The notes below the pieces were generated by a model. That model was not told the origin of the DNA. It worked only from the letters and a program-made list of their open reading frames with translations, and did not search any database. Below are positions 1 through 14,941 of a stretch of 59,582 bases of DNA, piece by piece; positions within the stretch are counted from its first letter, which is position 1, and every line of letters starts with the position of its first letter. Position numbers and translations under genes: made by a program. The DNA lies in the NCBI GenBank assembly GCA_001600415.1, contig BCJX01000003.1, positions 1,985,148 through 2,044,729 of the forward strand, read 5' to 3'. The stretch is from Pascua guehoae. Lineage: Eukaryota; Basidiomycota; Tremellomycetes; Trichosporonales; Trichosporonaceae.

Positions 1-1547
1 CAATCAGCAAGGAGGTGGCCAATATTGGTGCGTAGGCGGCGAGGAGAGGTGAGGAGGAGGGCGGGGGTTGAGGATTGAGAGGGAGGTGGGGTTGAGGTGA
101 GGGAGGGGGGCGAGTCGGAAGTGAGATGAAGAAACGAGGAAAGGAAAAGAGGAGCAAGGTGTTCAAAGGAAGGAAGCAACCACGGGCAGGCAGGACGCAA
201 CGAGGACGCAAACCAGCACCCAGGCAGACAGGCAGGCAGGCGTACCTTACCTGCAGCCAGGGTAGGTCGGTGGATCGGTGGGGGGGTGGTCAGGTCAGGT
301 GGTGGTGGTAGTGTGCGGCGGCGGGTCCAAACGGCCCAGCAAGGACACGCCCAAATGAGGAAGGTCTCACCCAGGCCACCGGCCACAGGCCACCGGTCCC
401 AGGCCAAAGGCATGTTAGCCCAAGACGTCCAAGAGTCTGGGCCAGGGCTCGGCGGGGCGCACAGCTGGGGGCGGGTGGCAACGGAAGCAAAATTTGCCTC
501 GGTCCACCTGGTCGACCTGGTTACCTGGGTCGCAAAACATACAGTTTGGCGGTACAGTTCGGTACGCGCCCTTGGTGCCAGTGCACGGCGTGCACGGCGC
601 TTGGCAGTGACAGGAGTGGGACGCTGGTACATTGGGTCAATGGGCGCTTGGACCCATCCTTGGGCAGCGTCAACAGGGGTTTGGTTGTCATAACCTTCGA
701 CCTGGCCTCCCTTTTCAGTCAGTGCACAATATGCACTGTGCACGCTGCATGCACTGCAGGAACACCAAGTGGTGACTCCCTTTTGGCCCAATGTACAGTA
801 CAGGCGCGACATTGAAAAAAGTACACACGTGCTTGGGCTCTTTGGTATGTGCATGCCGCATCTTGCTCTGTAAAATCTTTGCTGGGTCACGTCAGTGCCG
901 AGGCACACATTTTCCCCCCCATCCCGCCAACTGTACCTCGCCCAGAACCACCACGCCTCGCTGCCACATACGAGGCTGGGCATAAGACGCCGCAAACGCG
1001 CAAACCCTGTTATTCTGGGTTGGGTGTGTCTCACCACACGCCTCAAAAGTACGCGCGTCTGTCTCTCTTTGCAAGCAGGTCGCGCATGCCCGAATCCATG
1101 TACAATGGCGGGTGGGCGACGTTTCCCTGCTCCTGCTCCAGTGTCCAGTCAGGCATGACGTTCTTGTCTTGCAAGCCGCCTCAGGCACGCCATGATCGAC
1201 GTCGTCTCAGTCGCCGCGTCGTCTGTGGCATGTGGCAGCTACAAAGTGGATGCGCCAATGACAGGCTTGTGATGCCATTTGGGTGTCAGGCGACGAGGCC
1301 GGGCATCCTAGGGTGACAGGGTGCAAGCCATGTTTGCTGGCCATGGTGCATGCGGCAGTGTTGGTAAACAAAGGGGTACACTGGCCCGGCTGTAGGACAG
1401 TTGCAGCAAGTGTGTTACGCTCGGGCTCATCATAGTGGCAGACGAGTCCAGGACAAGCTCCAGCAATTGCAATCATTCACATACATTCCCATACGATCCA
1501 GCGTACAAGAAGATCGATCCCCCGCAAAGCATACGTGTACAGTGCAT
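1..1547. other. intergenic, left edge; no gene supported
   Basis: I see no recognisable protein or RNA gene here; the open frames are short and overlap one another on both strands. The first ~120 bases are G/A-rich on the + strand, so the - strand is pyrimidine-rich, as are the leaders of several genes in this window. A good - strand splice donor (CAG|GTAAGG) reads from about 252-260. Both would fit the 5' leader of a - strand gene lying off the left edge, but that is inference. A small inverted repeat, CAGTGCA...TGCACTG with a 5-base loop, lies at 720-738. Confidence 0.5.
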
Positions 1548-2999
1548 CTATGCCGGAACGCCATTCTCTGCCGGTACTGAGCTGGGCTCCGACCTCTCGT
1601 CGACGGTCGACACGGCCTCTGCGTCCTTGAGGGGGAACCGCCTGACCATCCATCGCAAAAAGCTGGGCACGTCCTCTGAAATGTTCTTTGGCAGCGCAGA
1701 GTTTGTGATAAAGCGTGGAATGTTGCCGCCTGCGTCGCTGCTCGTCGCCATGCGCCACTCGACGGCGTCACCGTCCTCGGTCTCGCGCACGAGCTCGACC
1801 GAGACGTATTTGCCCCGCACGCGTTGCTTTTCCGCGCCGACCTTTTCGGGGCAGTCTGGGTGCGAGAACGGGATGGACACTGGGGGGGTTAGTGGGAAAC
1901 GCGTGTAAGAGCCGCTGTTGTCGGGGTCCTTGTTCGGTCACCAAAATCACCAACTCACCATTCATGAACGCCCTCTGGCCATGTGGAGCGCTTCGCAACT
2001 CGCGAGACAGGAGGAGCACCACGAATGTACGCGGGTTGGTCGGTGGTGGCGTGACGTAGGTTAGGCGCCAGACCTCTGCAATGTGCTTTTTGAACACTTG
2101 GAGACACGCCGTCTCACGGCACGATTCGATGTATTCGCGTTCGTTCTGGAGCGGTTAGCATTCGCTCATTGTTTTCCTGAGTTCCATCTAGGGTCTCTTG
2201 TGTTGATCCCCACAGCTCTCGGCTGCAAGTCCTCGACGATACGAGCTTGGCACTATGCCTCACACTATGCCTCACTCCGCTGCAAATTCTAACTCACCTC
2301 GGAGTGGTACTCGAGCAGCCCGCGCCTGAAGCGCTCGTACAAGTTTCGCGGGTCAGAGTTCATGACCCTGTCCTGGCGCTCGTGTTCAGAGAGGTCGAGT
2401 GTGGCGCGGCGGTTGGCTTCCGGTCTCCCCTGGTACGAGAGGCGTCTCGAGAGCGTGCGGATCATGTTTGCGACTCCCCGTCCATCTGGCGAGTCTGCAG
2501 CGGCTTCCTCCTTGTCGGCGGTATGCGCTCCCTTGGTGTCGGCGCCGAGAGCCTCGACGCTGGCCGTGTCGTGCCGCGACATGCGGCCGCACCAGTACTC
2601 GTTTATGCCTAGCGACTTGCGGATCTGCCGTTAGCCCCCTGCCAGTGCCAGTGCTCGAGCTCACCTTGCCGCTCGGGAGGGAGACGACCTTGAGGGCGCC
2701 ATTCTTTGAATGCACCGTCCAGTCGCTGACGTCAGCCGACCCCATGGCAGATTTTGGCATTATGCGACACCTACTCCATTGTGTCGATGAGCTTTTGGCC
2801 CGCGGCAAAGTGTGCGTCGAGCCAGGCTGCAAAGCCGTCCTCGTCTGTGGGCGACGGGATGTCCTGGAGCGGATTAGTATGTGTCTTGGCAAGTGGGCCG
2901 GTTTGTCACCATTAATCGCGCACTGTGGTCCACAGCTAGCAAACTCACATTCGTCGTCAGCGGCTTGAGGTTGAACACGACCTGGGAAGTGACAGTCAT
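1548..2999 (-). CDS. DUF3074 (START-like) domain protein
   Basis: Six exons, in transcript order: 2949-2999, 2775-2863, 2665-2725, 2298-2624, 1959-2145, 1548-1879, giving 348 aa in one frame. The start (MTVTSQVVFNLKPL) is the first Met of exon 1, whose donor is a perfect GTGAGT. The order of segments matches fungal DUF3074 proteins, a START/SRPBCC-like fold of unknown ligand: an acidic N-terminal helix followed by WLDAHFAAGQ, then DWTVHSKNGALKVVSLPSGK, EYWCGRMSRHDT, a central helix (DPRNLYERFRRGLLEYHSE), a beta region (LTYVTPPPTNPRTFVVLLLS) and a C-terminal SIPFSHPDCPEK strand. There is no signal peptide or membrane segment. It is divergent to the phosphatase gene at 3474 and shares its ~475 bp upstream region. 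A lipid-binding role would be inference only; family assignment is from pattern memory. Confidence 0.72.
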
Positions 3000-3473
3000 C
3001 GTGGTGAGTGGCGTGTAGAGTGTGTGTTGGGGGGGGTGTAGAAAGAGATGGCGATGGAGATATGCAGCTGCGCGTCGGCGACGCTCCATTGCCGTTTTTG
3101 CATGTGACGATCGGTGATCGCCTCGGCCGTTTGATGAAGCGATGCCGATGACGTCTGGCCGTCTGACCATGCTCTACTCTCCCGCATGCCGGCGGCCAGG
3201 CTGCCCAGTGGTGAAAACACGTCGGGGCTCCACCGGGATCAAAACCTGAAAAGCGCACGGCCTCCGGATTCACCGACCTCGGCCGCCGGCATATCCGACG
3301 TCTTCGGCCTGCCACCACCACTGGCTGGCCACTGGCTGGCCACTGGCCACTGGCTGGCCACTGGCCACTCGCAAGCTGGCAACCCTCGTGCGCTGATCTC
3401 GCCGACAGCAGTCCGATCTAATCTGTCACCCACAAGGCCACAAGCCACACCACAGGCAAACGTTCAACTCCCG
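3000..3473. promoter_or_regulatory. shared divergent upstream region (DUF3074 / phosphatase)
   Basis: The 474 bases separate the two divergent start codons. A tandem array of the 11-base unit GGCCACTGGCT and its shortened form GGCCACT lies at about 3316-3370, ~110 bases before the phosphatase ATG. I see no clear TATA box. Promoter function is inferred from position only. Confidence 0.45.
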
Positions 3474-5313
<1,840 letters not shown>

Positions 5314-5487
5314 CGCGCGCGTGTCGTTGCATTGCCGTCCCATATTTTCACCCACTCGCACAAAGTAGCCGGGCAGCCGATACAGTGCCCTGCGCTAAAC
5401 ATAATACTCGACACGCCTTTGCTGGTTCTCTGTATTTGTACTGATGCATCTGTACCCTATCTGCTCTGCCCGTCTACACGCTGCCGT

Positions 5488-7005
<1,518 letters not shown>

Positions 7006-7492
7006 TGTGGGTTTGTGGTGGAGGTGGATGTCTATTGTTCTCTGGTTTGGAGGCCGTATCTAACCCCAAAATGGTCCAGAGGGGATCGGGCTCTGCGCGT
7101 CGTAGGTGTTTGATGCGGATAGGAGGATTCTTCTTGTGGATGACGCCGAGAGCAACAAGGAGAGCAATGATGGAGATGAACAAAGCCCCACAGTCGAGGA
7201 CGCGTCTGTTGATGTGCTTAGCCTTGCCTCGCCTCATGACGGTTAGGTCACTTTCGCGTCAAATCTGCTTCCGTCTTTGGAAACCAGCCACGCCCACCCT
7301 CTCTCCCTGGCCGTGCACCACCACCAGAACACACACCCACCCAGCCCTCTGTCCGATTACAGACCCCCCCCAGACAGATACGCATCAAATGCACACATCT
7401 ACGCCTCGTAGAGATCACAACTAGCACTGCTTGAACACATCTGTAGAGCCCATTCATTTCCCCAAATGGCGCAGTTTGGTCTATAATCCAAT
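7006..7492. other. short intergenic between HAT2 start and ATP synthase e stop
   Basis: Both flanking genes read leftward, so this holds the promoter and leader of the WD40 gene and the 3' end of the subunit e gene. A leftward open frame from 7237 contains one hydrophobic stretch (ALFISIIALLVALGVI) but overlaps the HAT2 coding region and has no homologue I recognise. No other gene is visible. Confidence 0.4.
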
Positions 7493-8392
7493 TTATGCCT
7501 TCGCGTACGACTCGAGGAGCTTCTCGAGGTCGAACTTCGGGTCGTCGGGGTTGGTGATGACTGGGTGTCAGCAAAGAGTGCCTTGAGCGATCCAGGACCG
7601 CGGGGGTGATGGCACAATGCTAGCAAGGCAGAGGATGTCTTCTGCTTTGCAGTTTGTGGACAGAATTCCCTCAACTGCAAAGCACGCGATCGGAAACCGG
7701 ACCCGACATCGTTGTGGAGGTTCCGAAGTCTGTCAACCTCCCTTCCGCCTATCTCCCGTCGCTCCCAACAGCGCTCCGCCCCATTGCTTGCACTCACGGC
7801 CCGAGCCCGCGGACTTGGCAGCGGCCTGCTTGTCCGTCCAGGCTTGCCTCGCCTGCTTGATGAGGTCTGCCCGGCGTGCGTTGGCGCGCTCAACCTGGAT
7901 TCGCGAGGACAGACAAGTCGAATGAGCAGTGGTGTCCGGCGGAGGGCGAGGATGAAAACACGGCACAGTCCAGTCACGAGAGGTGCGCAACGTCGTAGCG
8001 GATCAGGCGGATTGAGAGAGCGAAGAACGACAGAGTTGACGAGAGCGAGGAGGAGCACGGTCAGCATCGGATCAAAGAGTCCCAGCCCGGGGGGTAGACG
8101 TACAGCGTGCTCGTCGGCGTCCTTCTGGACCGTCCGGGCGTGCGAGAAGCCGTAGACGATGCCGGTGAGGAGGGCGGTGTAGCGGACGACCTGCGCGTGA
8201 GTATACTTGCTTTGCTGGCTGGTGGGCTGGACCGAGGTCGGCTGTTTCGGTTTTGGCTTTGACGCTCGCGCTCGCCCCGGGGGCGCCGAGTTTTGCCTCG
8301 CGGCTCGGCGCACGACTCGACTGTGGGCGGGGGGGTGCTGGCGGGGTCGAAAAATGTGGTAGTCGCAGACTCACGTTCTGGGTGGCCGACAT
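7493..8392 (-). CDS. ATP21: mitochondrial F1Fo ATP synthase subunit e
   Basis: Four exons (8375-8392, 8104-8190, 7798-7894, 7493-7560) give 89 aa, the usual size of subunit e. The N-terminus MSATQNVVRYTALLTGIVYGFSHARTVQ contains the single inner-membrane helix with a GIVYG (GxxxG) motif. In the family that motif drives ATP synthase dimerisation and cristae shape. A charged coiled-coil segment follows (ERANARRADLIKQARQAWTDKQAAAK), then a C-terminal tail (PDDPKFDLEKLLESYAKA). The first exon codes for only six residues and the last intron (7561-7797) is the longest. The gene is divergent to SEC26. Identification rests on length, helix and tail together. S. cerevisiae names are TIM11/ATP21. Confidence 0.87.
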
Positions 8393-9089
8393 TTTGGGGA
8401 CGAGTGAGTGGAGAGGGAGAGGGAGAGGGGGGATGGGACCACGGACGAGTTCCGGCGAGACGAGTGGTAGTGGTAGCGAGGGAGCTCGAATGGACGGCTT
8501 TGCATTCGCGATCCTGGCCGACCGAGGACTAGGAGGGCTAGGAGGGACTGTTTGCCAGGGCCGAAACCCAGAACCCAGGGAGGGAGGGTCTCACCCAATA
8601 CAAAAGAGATCCTCTACTGTAGAGCCTCCAACCAAGCCCACGGTGCCTTGCGGGCGGCGGCTTGTAATGCGGCCGGCCACACGCAAGCCTGTAGGCCTGG
8701 CTGCACGCTGGCTCGGCCTGCCTGCGACTTGGCTGCCTGCAGCTGCCTGGCTGCCTGGCTTTGAGAATCGCGTAACCAGCGGCAGCAGAGCGGAAGAGCA
8801 GCCGCCCACCCCCACCCAGGAAGAGATCGGGATTTCCACTTGCCACGTGTTGTGGCACTTGCATTGTGCCCTGAAGTTGCACGCTGGCAATGGATGCCGC
8901 GTCACGTCCACCTCGTCGACCACCACCACCACGCCACGCCACGCCACGCCGGCTGCTCGCTACCACAACTCGCGACCTCCATCTCTCGACCTCACCCTCA
9001 ACCTCACCCTCACACCCACCCTCCTTCTCAGACTAGCGACAGCCGCGTCCCGACCCCGCTGCTGCCGCCAGCCCGCTGCCCCGCCCGTC
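8393..9089. promoter_or_regulatory. shared divergent upstream region (subunit e / SEC26)
   Basis: The 697 bases separate the two divergent start codons. The part next to SEC26 (about 8920-9075) is C/T-rich with CTCACCCTCAACCTCAC-type repeats, typical of leaders in this genome. A CTGGCTGCCTG-rich stretch lies at about 8690-8760. No coding sequence is visible. Confidence 0.4.
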
Positions 9090-12000
9090 ATGAACTCGTC
9101 GGCAACATGTTACACGATCATCCACGATGACCTGATTGACGTACCTTCGTCGCAGGACCTCCGTGCAGCCCTTGAGAGGGGGACGGACGAGGTCAAGCTC
9201 GAAACCATGCGCCGCATCATTGTCGGCACGCTCAATGGCCAGAGCTACGTGAGTTGTTTTGGATGCGCAGAGCTTGAAGAGCCTGGTAGAGGCAAGCTGC
9301 ACCTGATTCTGCCATCTGACGTATGTCTACTGGGGACAACACTGACCCACAGCCCAACCTCCTCATGCCGATCATCCAATATGTCATGCCATCGAAGAAC
9401 AAGCAGATCAAGAAGCTGCTCCACTTCTACTGGGAGTGGGTACCCTTTCCCGTATGCAATGAGAGCCCATCTAACCTCCAGAATCTGCCCCAAGCTCGAT
9501 GACAGCGGAAAGCTCAAGCAGGAGATGATCCTCGTCTGGTGAGTCTCCAACCGCCAGCACCACTTTGCGCGCGTCTCTTACACGCAGTAACGCGATCCGT
9601 AACGACCTCCAGCACCCGAACGAGTACATCCGCGGCGCGACGCTGCGCTACCTGCAAAAGGTCCGCGAGTCTGAGCTCCTCGAGCCTTTGATGCCGACTG
9701 TTCGCTCGTGCTTGGAACACCGTCACTCGTTTGTGCGCAAGAACGCCGTCTTCACCGTCTACACCATCTACCAGGACCACGAGCACCTGATTCCCGATGC
9801 GCCCGAGTTGCTCAGCACATTCCTGGCCGCCGAGTCGGACTCGACGTGCAAGCGCAATGCGTTTGTTGGGCTCTGCAACATTGCACCACCTCTGGCCGTC
9901 GACTACCTTTTGGGTATTGCCGACCAGCTCTCGGGCATGGACGAGCTCATGCAGATGGCCGCCATCGAACTCATTCGCAGGGAGGCGCGCACAGAGGGCG
10001 GACACCGTGCCAAGTGGATCCGGTGCATCTTTGACCTGCTCAACTCGTCCAGCCATGCTGTCAAGTACGAGGCGGCCACGAGCCTTACCACGCTTACCCA
10101 GAACCCCGCCGCGATCAAGGGTGAGTCTCTGCGTGTATTTCAGACATTGCTAACCTCAGCCGCTGCTGGAACATTTGCCGAGCTCATTCTCAAGGAGGCC
10201 GACAACAATGTCAAGCTTATTGTCCTGGACCGCTTTGACAACCTGCGCGCCAAGAACGAGCACGTCCTGGACGGCATGATCATGGACATTATGCAGGCGC
10301 TCAACACGCCCGACATGGAGGTTAAGCGCAAGGCCATTCAGATTGCGCTCCAGATGGTCACGAGCCGCAACATTGAGGACGTTGTCATGTTCCTCAAGAA
10401 GCAGCTCGTCCAGACGATGAACGACGACTGGGACAAGAACGTCGAGTACCGCCAGCTCCTGATCCAGAGCATCCACTCGTGCGCGGTCAAGTTTTCCGAG
10501 GTCGCTTCCAACGTCATTCTCGTCCTCATGGACTTTTTGGGAGACTCGAACAACCCGTCGGCTGTCGATGTCATTTCGTTTGTCCGCGAGGTTGTCGAAA
10601 AGTTCCCCGAACTGCGCCCCGTCATCACGGAAAAGCTCATCAGCGTATTCGGCGACATGCGCTCGGGCAAGGTCTTCCGCGGAGCCATGTGGATTGTCGG
10701 CGAGTACTGCGAGCGCGCAGATGACATTGAAAAGGCCGTCCGCGAGCTGCACAAGGCCATTGGCGAGGTGCCCATTCTCGCGGCCGAGCAGCGCATGTTG
10801 GATGAGGCCGAGGCGGCAGACGAGGCTGCGGCTGCAGCGACGCAGCAGAAGGACGAGGCACCAAAGGCTGTCACCAAGACGCGTGTCTTGGCCGACGGCA
10901 CGTACGCGACCGAGACTGTCTACACATCAAACGCAGCCACCGCTCGCCTCGAGGCTGTTCGTGCTGCGACCAAGCCTCCTCTGCGCACGCTCATCCTTGG
11001 CGGCGACTACTTTACCGCCACTGTCCTTGCATCGACCTTGACAAAGCTTGTGCTGCGGTATTCCGAGCTGCAGGTGGATGCGCAAAAGCTCAATGTCCTT
11101 CGTGCCGAGGCGATCCTGATGATGACCTCGATTGTCCGCGTGGGCCAGTCGCAGTTTGTCACTGTTCCCATTGACGCCGACTCGCAGGAGCGCATTCTCA
11201 ACTGTGTCGAGTCGCTGGCCCAGCTGTCCAGCAAGCAGGCTGTCCACGACATGTTCCTTCACGACACACAGGCGGCGTACGCCAAGATGCTGGCGGCCGA
11301 GGAGAAGAAGGCGGCGGACGCAAAGGAGCTCGAGTCGAAGAAGGTGCAGGTTCAGGTCGACGACTTGATTTCGTTCCCGCAGCTCTCGCGCAAGTCGGCG
11401 GGTGGCGACGCGGTCGACTACGACCAAGACCTGACGCGTGCGACCGGAGCGGCCGACGTCAAGGACGACTTTGTGTCCAAGCTCTCGAGGATAGTGCAGC
11501 TCACTGGCTTTTCCGACCCAGTGTACGCCGAGGCGGTTGTCACGATCCAGCAGTTTGACATTATGCTCGACGTTCTGGTCGTCAACCAGACGCAGGAGAC
11601 GCTGCAGAACCTCACGATCGAGTTTGCGACCCTTGGCGACCTCAAGCTCGTCGAGCGGCCAGCACCCTACACTCTGGGCCCGCTCGGCTTCCACAACATC
11701 AAGGCGACGATCAAGGTGTCGTCGACCGAGACGGGTGTCATCTTTGGCAACATTGTGTACGACAAGCAGGGCGCGTCGGACGCCAGTGTCAACATTGTTC
11801 TCAACGATGTGCACGTTGACATTATGGACTACATCAAGCCTGCATACTGCAACGAGGCACAGTTCCGCAGCCTGTGGACCGAGTTTGAGTGGGAGAACAA
11901 GGTCAACGTCAACACGGCTATCAGGTGAGCCCAAGTTCAGGTCCGCTTTACTTGTTTCTGACCCACAGCGACCTCCGCGCCTACCTCGAGCACATTATGA

Positions 12001-12239
12001 AGTCGACCAACATGGCGTGCCTCACCCCCGACGCGTCGCTCTCTGGCGACTGCGACTTCCTGTCCGCCAACCTGTGCGCGCGCAGTCTATTCGGCGAGGA
12101 CGCGCTCGCCAACATTTCGATCGAGAAGACGGACCAGGGCACCATCCAGGGCCACGTCCGCATCCGATCCAAGACGCAGGGCATTGCGCTCTCGCTTGGC
12201 GACCGGATCACGATCTTGCAAAAGACGCTCAAGGCATAG
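9090..12239 (+). CDS. SEC26: COPI coatomer subunit beta
   Basis: Six exons (9090-9248, 9353-9435, 9482-9538, 9588-10120, 10160-11924, 11969-12239) give 955 aa, matching the ~950-970 aa of beta-COP. The start [15 protein letters not shown] is conserved in fungi. The N-terminal half is an adaptin-type HEAT solenoid ([81 protein letters not shown]). A Glu/Ala-rich linker lies near [20 protein letters not shown]. The C-terminal coatomer beta appendage begins near [26 protein letters not shown] and ends in [13 protein letters not shown]. Beta-COP is a core subunit of the F-subcomplex of the COPI coat acting in Golgi-to-ER and intra-Golgi transport. Exon 5 (1,765 nt) holds most of the protein; small introns cluster at the 5' end. 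Confidence 0.96.
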
Positions 12240-12732
12240 AGGATTGTATTATGAGATAGCCATGCAGAAGTACCTAGGATGTGGGGTGTGCACCTTGTTC
12301 ACTTTGTCCTCGGTGTCCTGTTCCGACTCGTGTGCGGACTTGTGTGGCGCAGCTGGTTCAACTAGCATTGCTACCGCTTGCTCCAAGGGTTGAGCTACGA
12401 AGAGCTGTCATGACATGATCCACGACCACCTGCCAGCGGAAAGGTACCCGTGTCAGATGTCAGATGCTAGACGAGCAAATCTCAAATCAGAGATCCGGTG
12501 CAGCTTCCACGCGTTGGTTATCTCAAAATACCTCCGCTGGCACGTGACCAAGCTCTGCCAAGTGGCCAGGCCCGGCACGCCAGACCCGCGAGGCAGAAGA
12601 ACCCACCGCGCCGATCCCTGCATCGCTCTGACGCGTTTCATTCTCTCAACCCAACCTGCAAACCCACGCCTCGCAACTCGCAACCCACAACTCACAACTC
12701 GCAACTCAACTCGCCCCCTCAACCTCCCCTTC

Positions 12733-12788
<56 letters not shown>

Positions 12789-12790
12789 CC
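12240..12790. promoter_or_regulatory. SEC26-GRASP intergenic and GRASP leader
   Basis: SEC26 3' DNA is followed by the promoter and leader of GRASP. The last ~150 bases are C/A/T-rich with ACTCGCAACTCACAACT-type repeats and end in an uninterrupted run of 53 C, listed separately. No gene is visible. Confidence 0.45.
12734..12786 (+). repeat. poly(C) tract, 53 bases, directly upstream of GRASP ATG
   Basis: An uninterrupted run of 53 C is followed by AACC and then the ATG at 12791. It therefore almost certainly lies in the GRASP 5' leader. Length from the given sequence is exact, but homopolymers this long are prone to sequencing and assembly error, so the true length is uncertain. Confidence 0.9.
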
Positions 12791-14941
12791 ATGGGCCAGT
12801 CCTCATCAACCTCCCTCGCGACCCTCCCCGAGATCGCCCTGCACTGCCTGCGCGTCGCAGAGGACTCGCCCGCCGACGGCCTTGTGGAGCCCTTTTTCGA
12901 CTACTTGATTGGCATTGACGCCACAACGCCCGGTGGACCCACGGGCCCCGGAGGAGTGCCGACGCCGGGCGAGCTGGCGCGCATTGTCGAGGCGAATGAG
13001 GGGCGGCGGATTGGGCTGACGGTGTATAATGCCAAGACGCAGAGGGTGCGCGGTGAGTCCTGGGGGGGGCGGGGGGGGGGGGGGGGGGGATGGGAGGTAG
13101 GGGGAGGGGGGGGTGTTGGGGTTGGGTTGTGGCTGTGGCTGTGGTTGGGGTTGGGGTTGGGGCTGGGGTTGGCATTGGGGTTGGCATTGGGACTGTTGGG
13201 AGGGGCTGGGGAACCTGGGAATCTCGGGATCTGGGGATTCTGGGGATGCTGGCTGGTGCTGGTGCTGCGACTTGCGTGGGATGATAACGACGCGAGTGAG
13301 CCGGTGTCGTGGCTGCGACGTGCGATAGACGACCACCTCGACCGCCGTTGCCGTACCCCATCGTTGCGCTTGGCCACTCTGTCCTCGCATCTCTGCATGT
13401 CGCTATCACTGCGCTGGCGTCATGGGTACTGAAGGACACGGTCCCAGGCGGAGGACGGTGGCGAGCCCAGCTCTGCGCGAATCGAGAACGCCGGGATATG
13501 CTCGTCCATTCTCCGCTTCACTCCCGTCTCCTTCTTTATTCTGCTCTACTGTCGTCTTCCCCTTGTTCGCTCTCGTCTTCTCCTTCCTCACTCTCGTATT
13601 CCCCTTCCTTACTCCCGTCTTCTCCTTCCTTACTCTCCTCGACTCCCTTCCCTATTCTTCTTTCTTCCCTACAGCGCAATTTGCCCATGTCCCGCAGCCA
13701 CCTACAACATGGCAATATCTTTCCCTACACCAAACTCTTAACCCCATGAACACCACTAATACCCAGAGGTCCACCTCACCCCCGCGCGAGGATGGAGCGA
13801 CTCGTCACCCTCGCTCCTCGGCCTGAGCGTGCGTGTGTGTAACCCGGCCCAGGCACTGGAGAATGTCTGGCATATCCTGGAGGTGCTCGAAGGGAGTCCA
13901 GCGGAGGTAAGCTGCATCACCTCGAGGTCCAGCTGACAGCAGATGGCGGGTCTTGTTCCCTTTGGTGACTGGGTGTGCGGCTGGGCAGGCGGACCCCTGC
14001 ATGGCGAGAGCAGCTTTTATGACTTAGTCGAGGCGGTAAGTCGACAGGATGGTCGATTGGATGGTAAATCAGCTGCTGACATCACAGCACGTCGACAAGC
14101 CGCTCCGGCTCTACGTTTACTCTGCGGACCTGGAGTGAGTTTCACGGACTGATATTTACGGTTGCCAGACCGACCACCTGCCAACCCCCTTCACGCCATT
14201 GCTATCTCCACATGTCCTTTGGATGTCCTTGACGTGTACAATAATCTCTCCCCGTGGCTGCGCAAGTTGTAAACGCTGACGCACAGCAACCTTCGTGAAG
14301 TGGTCGTCATTCCGAACGAAAAGTGGGGCGGCTCGGGCCTGCTGGGCTGCGGCGTTGGGTGAGTGTGGCCAAGCAAAGACAAGGTTGAACCGATCGCGGT
14401 CATGTCGGCCATGTGCGACCGCAACTTGCTTTATCCTGCCGTTCGAGATGGCTTGCAAAACAACTTGCTTCATGTTGCTTTTTGCGGCCGCAGCATCAGC
14501 GGAGGCACGTTGATGTCGCATACCTCAACACACATCGCGAGTGTAGGGGTTGCTTTCCGTTCAGCCTATGTGGGCCGTTCTGGATTTGGAGCTGGCGTCA
14601 TCTTGCAACTGTCCAAAGGCGGGCCTGATGGCCCGCCTATGGAGGCCGCGCCTACGGCGCGTCGCCGGAACAGGCCGTCACGCTTGCCTGATCTCGGTCA
14701 TGACCAGTGACCCAAACTCAAGTTTTCCCTCGAGTGATCGAGTGAACCTTGCTCGACGTGTATCACGTGTTCCTGGGTGGTTTGAGCCTCGCACTGGCCC
14801 TGCTGCTCCTGTCTGAACACGTCCTTCCCACACAAGAAGCACTGCTGACGCAGCAGCTACGGCATCCTGCACCGCATACCCCGCCCGGCCACGCCGCCAC
14901 CGGACGGATACTTTGCCCCGCCGCCCGGTGTGCCCGCATAG
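12791..14941 (+). CDS. GRH1: Golgi reassembly stacking protein (GRASP, Grh1-like)
   Basis: Six exons (12791-13052, 13767-13906, 13943-14035, 14088-14134, 14287-14358, 14857-14941) give 232 aa. The protein starts MGQSSS, so Gly2 is a likely myristoylation site, as in animal GRASPs. Two PDZ-like GRASP repeats follow. The first runs from LHCLRVAEDSPADGLVEPFFDYLIGID to SLLGLSVRVCN. The second includes [55 protein letters not shown] and GLLGCGVGYGILHRIP. The protein stops soon after PDZ2 (ATPPPDGYFAPPPGVPA), so the long Ser/Pro-rich tail of animal GRASPs is absent. GRASPs tether Golgi or ER-exit membranes and act in unconventional secretion in fungi. Intron 1 (714 nt) is G-rich with simple repeats. 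The last acceptor is a tandem CAGCAG; the second AG gives the family-like GVGYGILHR. Confidence 0.92.
13056..13215 (+). repeat. G-rich simple repeats inside GRASP intron 1
   Basis: Runs of G, then repeated GGGGTTG, GGCTGTGGCTGTGG and GGCATTGGGGTT units, fill the start of the 714-nt intron. The G-tracts are compatible with G-quadruplex formation on the coding strand and pre-mRNA; that is a structural inference. Confidence 0.75.
14618..14661. repeat. pair of adjacent GC-rich hairpins in GRASP intron 5
   Basis: The first has 8-base arms, GGCGGGCC / GGCCCGCC, around TGAT (14618-14637). The second has 6-base arms, CGCGCC / GGCGCG, around TAC (14647-14661). Both arm sets are perfect. Function is unknown; a similar pair occurs at 40429-40458. 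Confidence 0.8.

Noticed and set aside
10927..11934. 335-residue - strand frame opposite SEC26
   Set aside because: A complementary-frame shadow of a highly conserved coat protein; rich in Val/Leu/Asp/Arg as expected from antisense of biased codons.
12453..13439. Frames encoding poly-Pro or poly-Gly across the C53 and G-rich tracts
   Set aside because: They are translations of homopolymers and of GRASP intron 1 and do not extend into any conserved domain.
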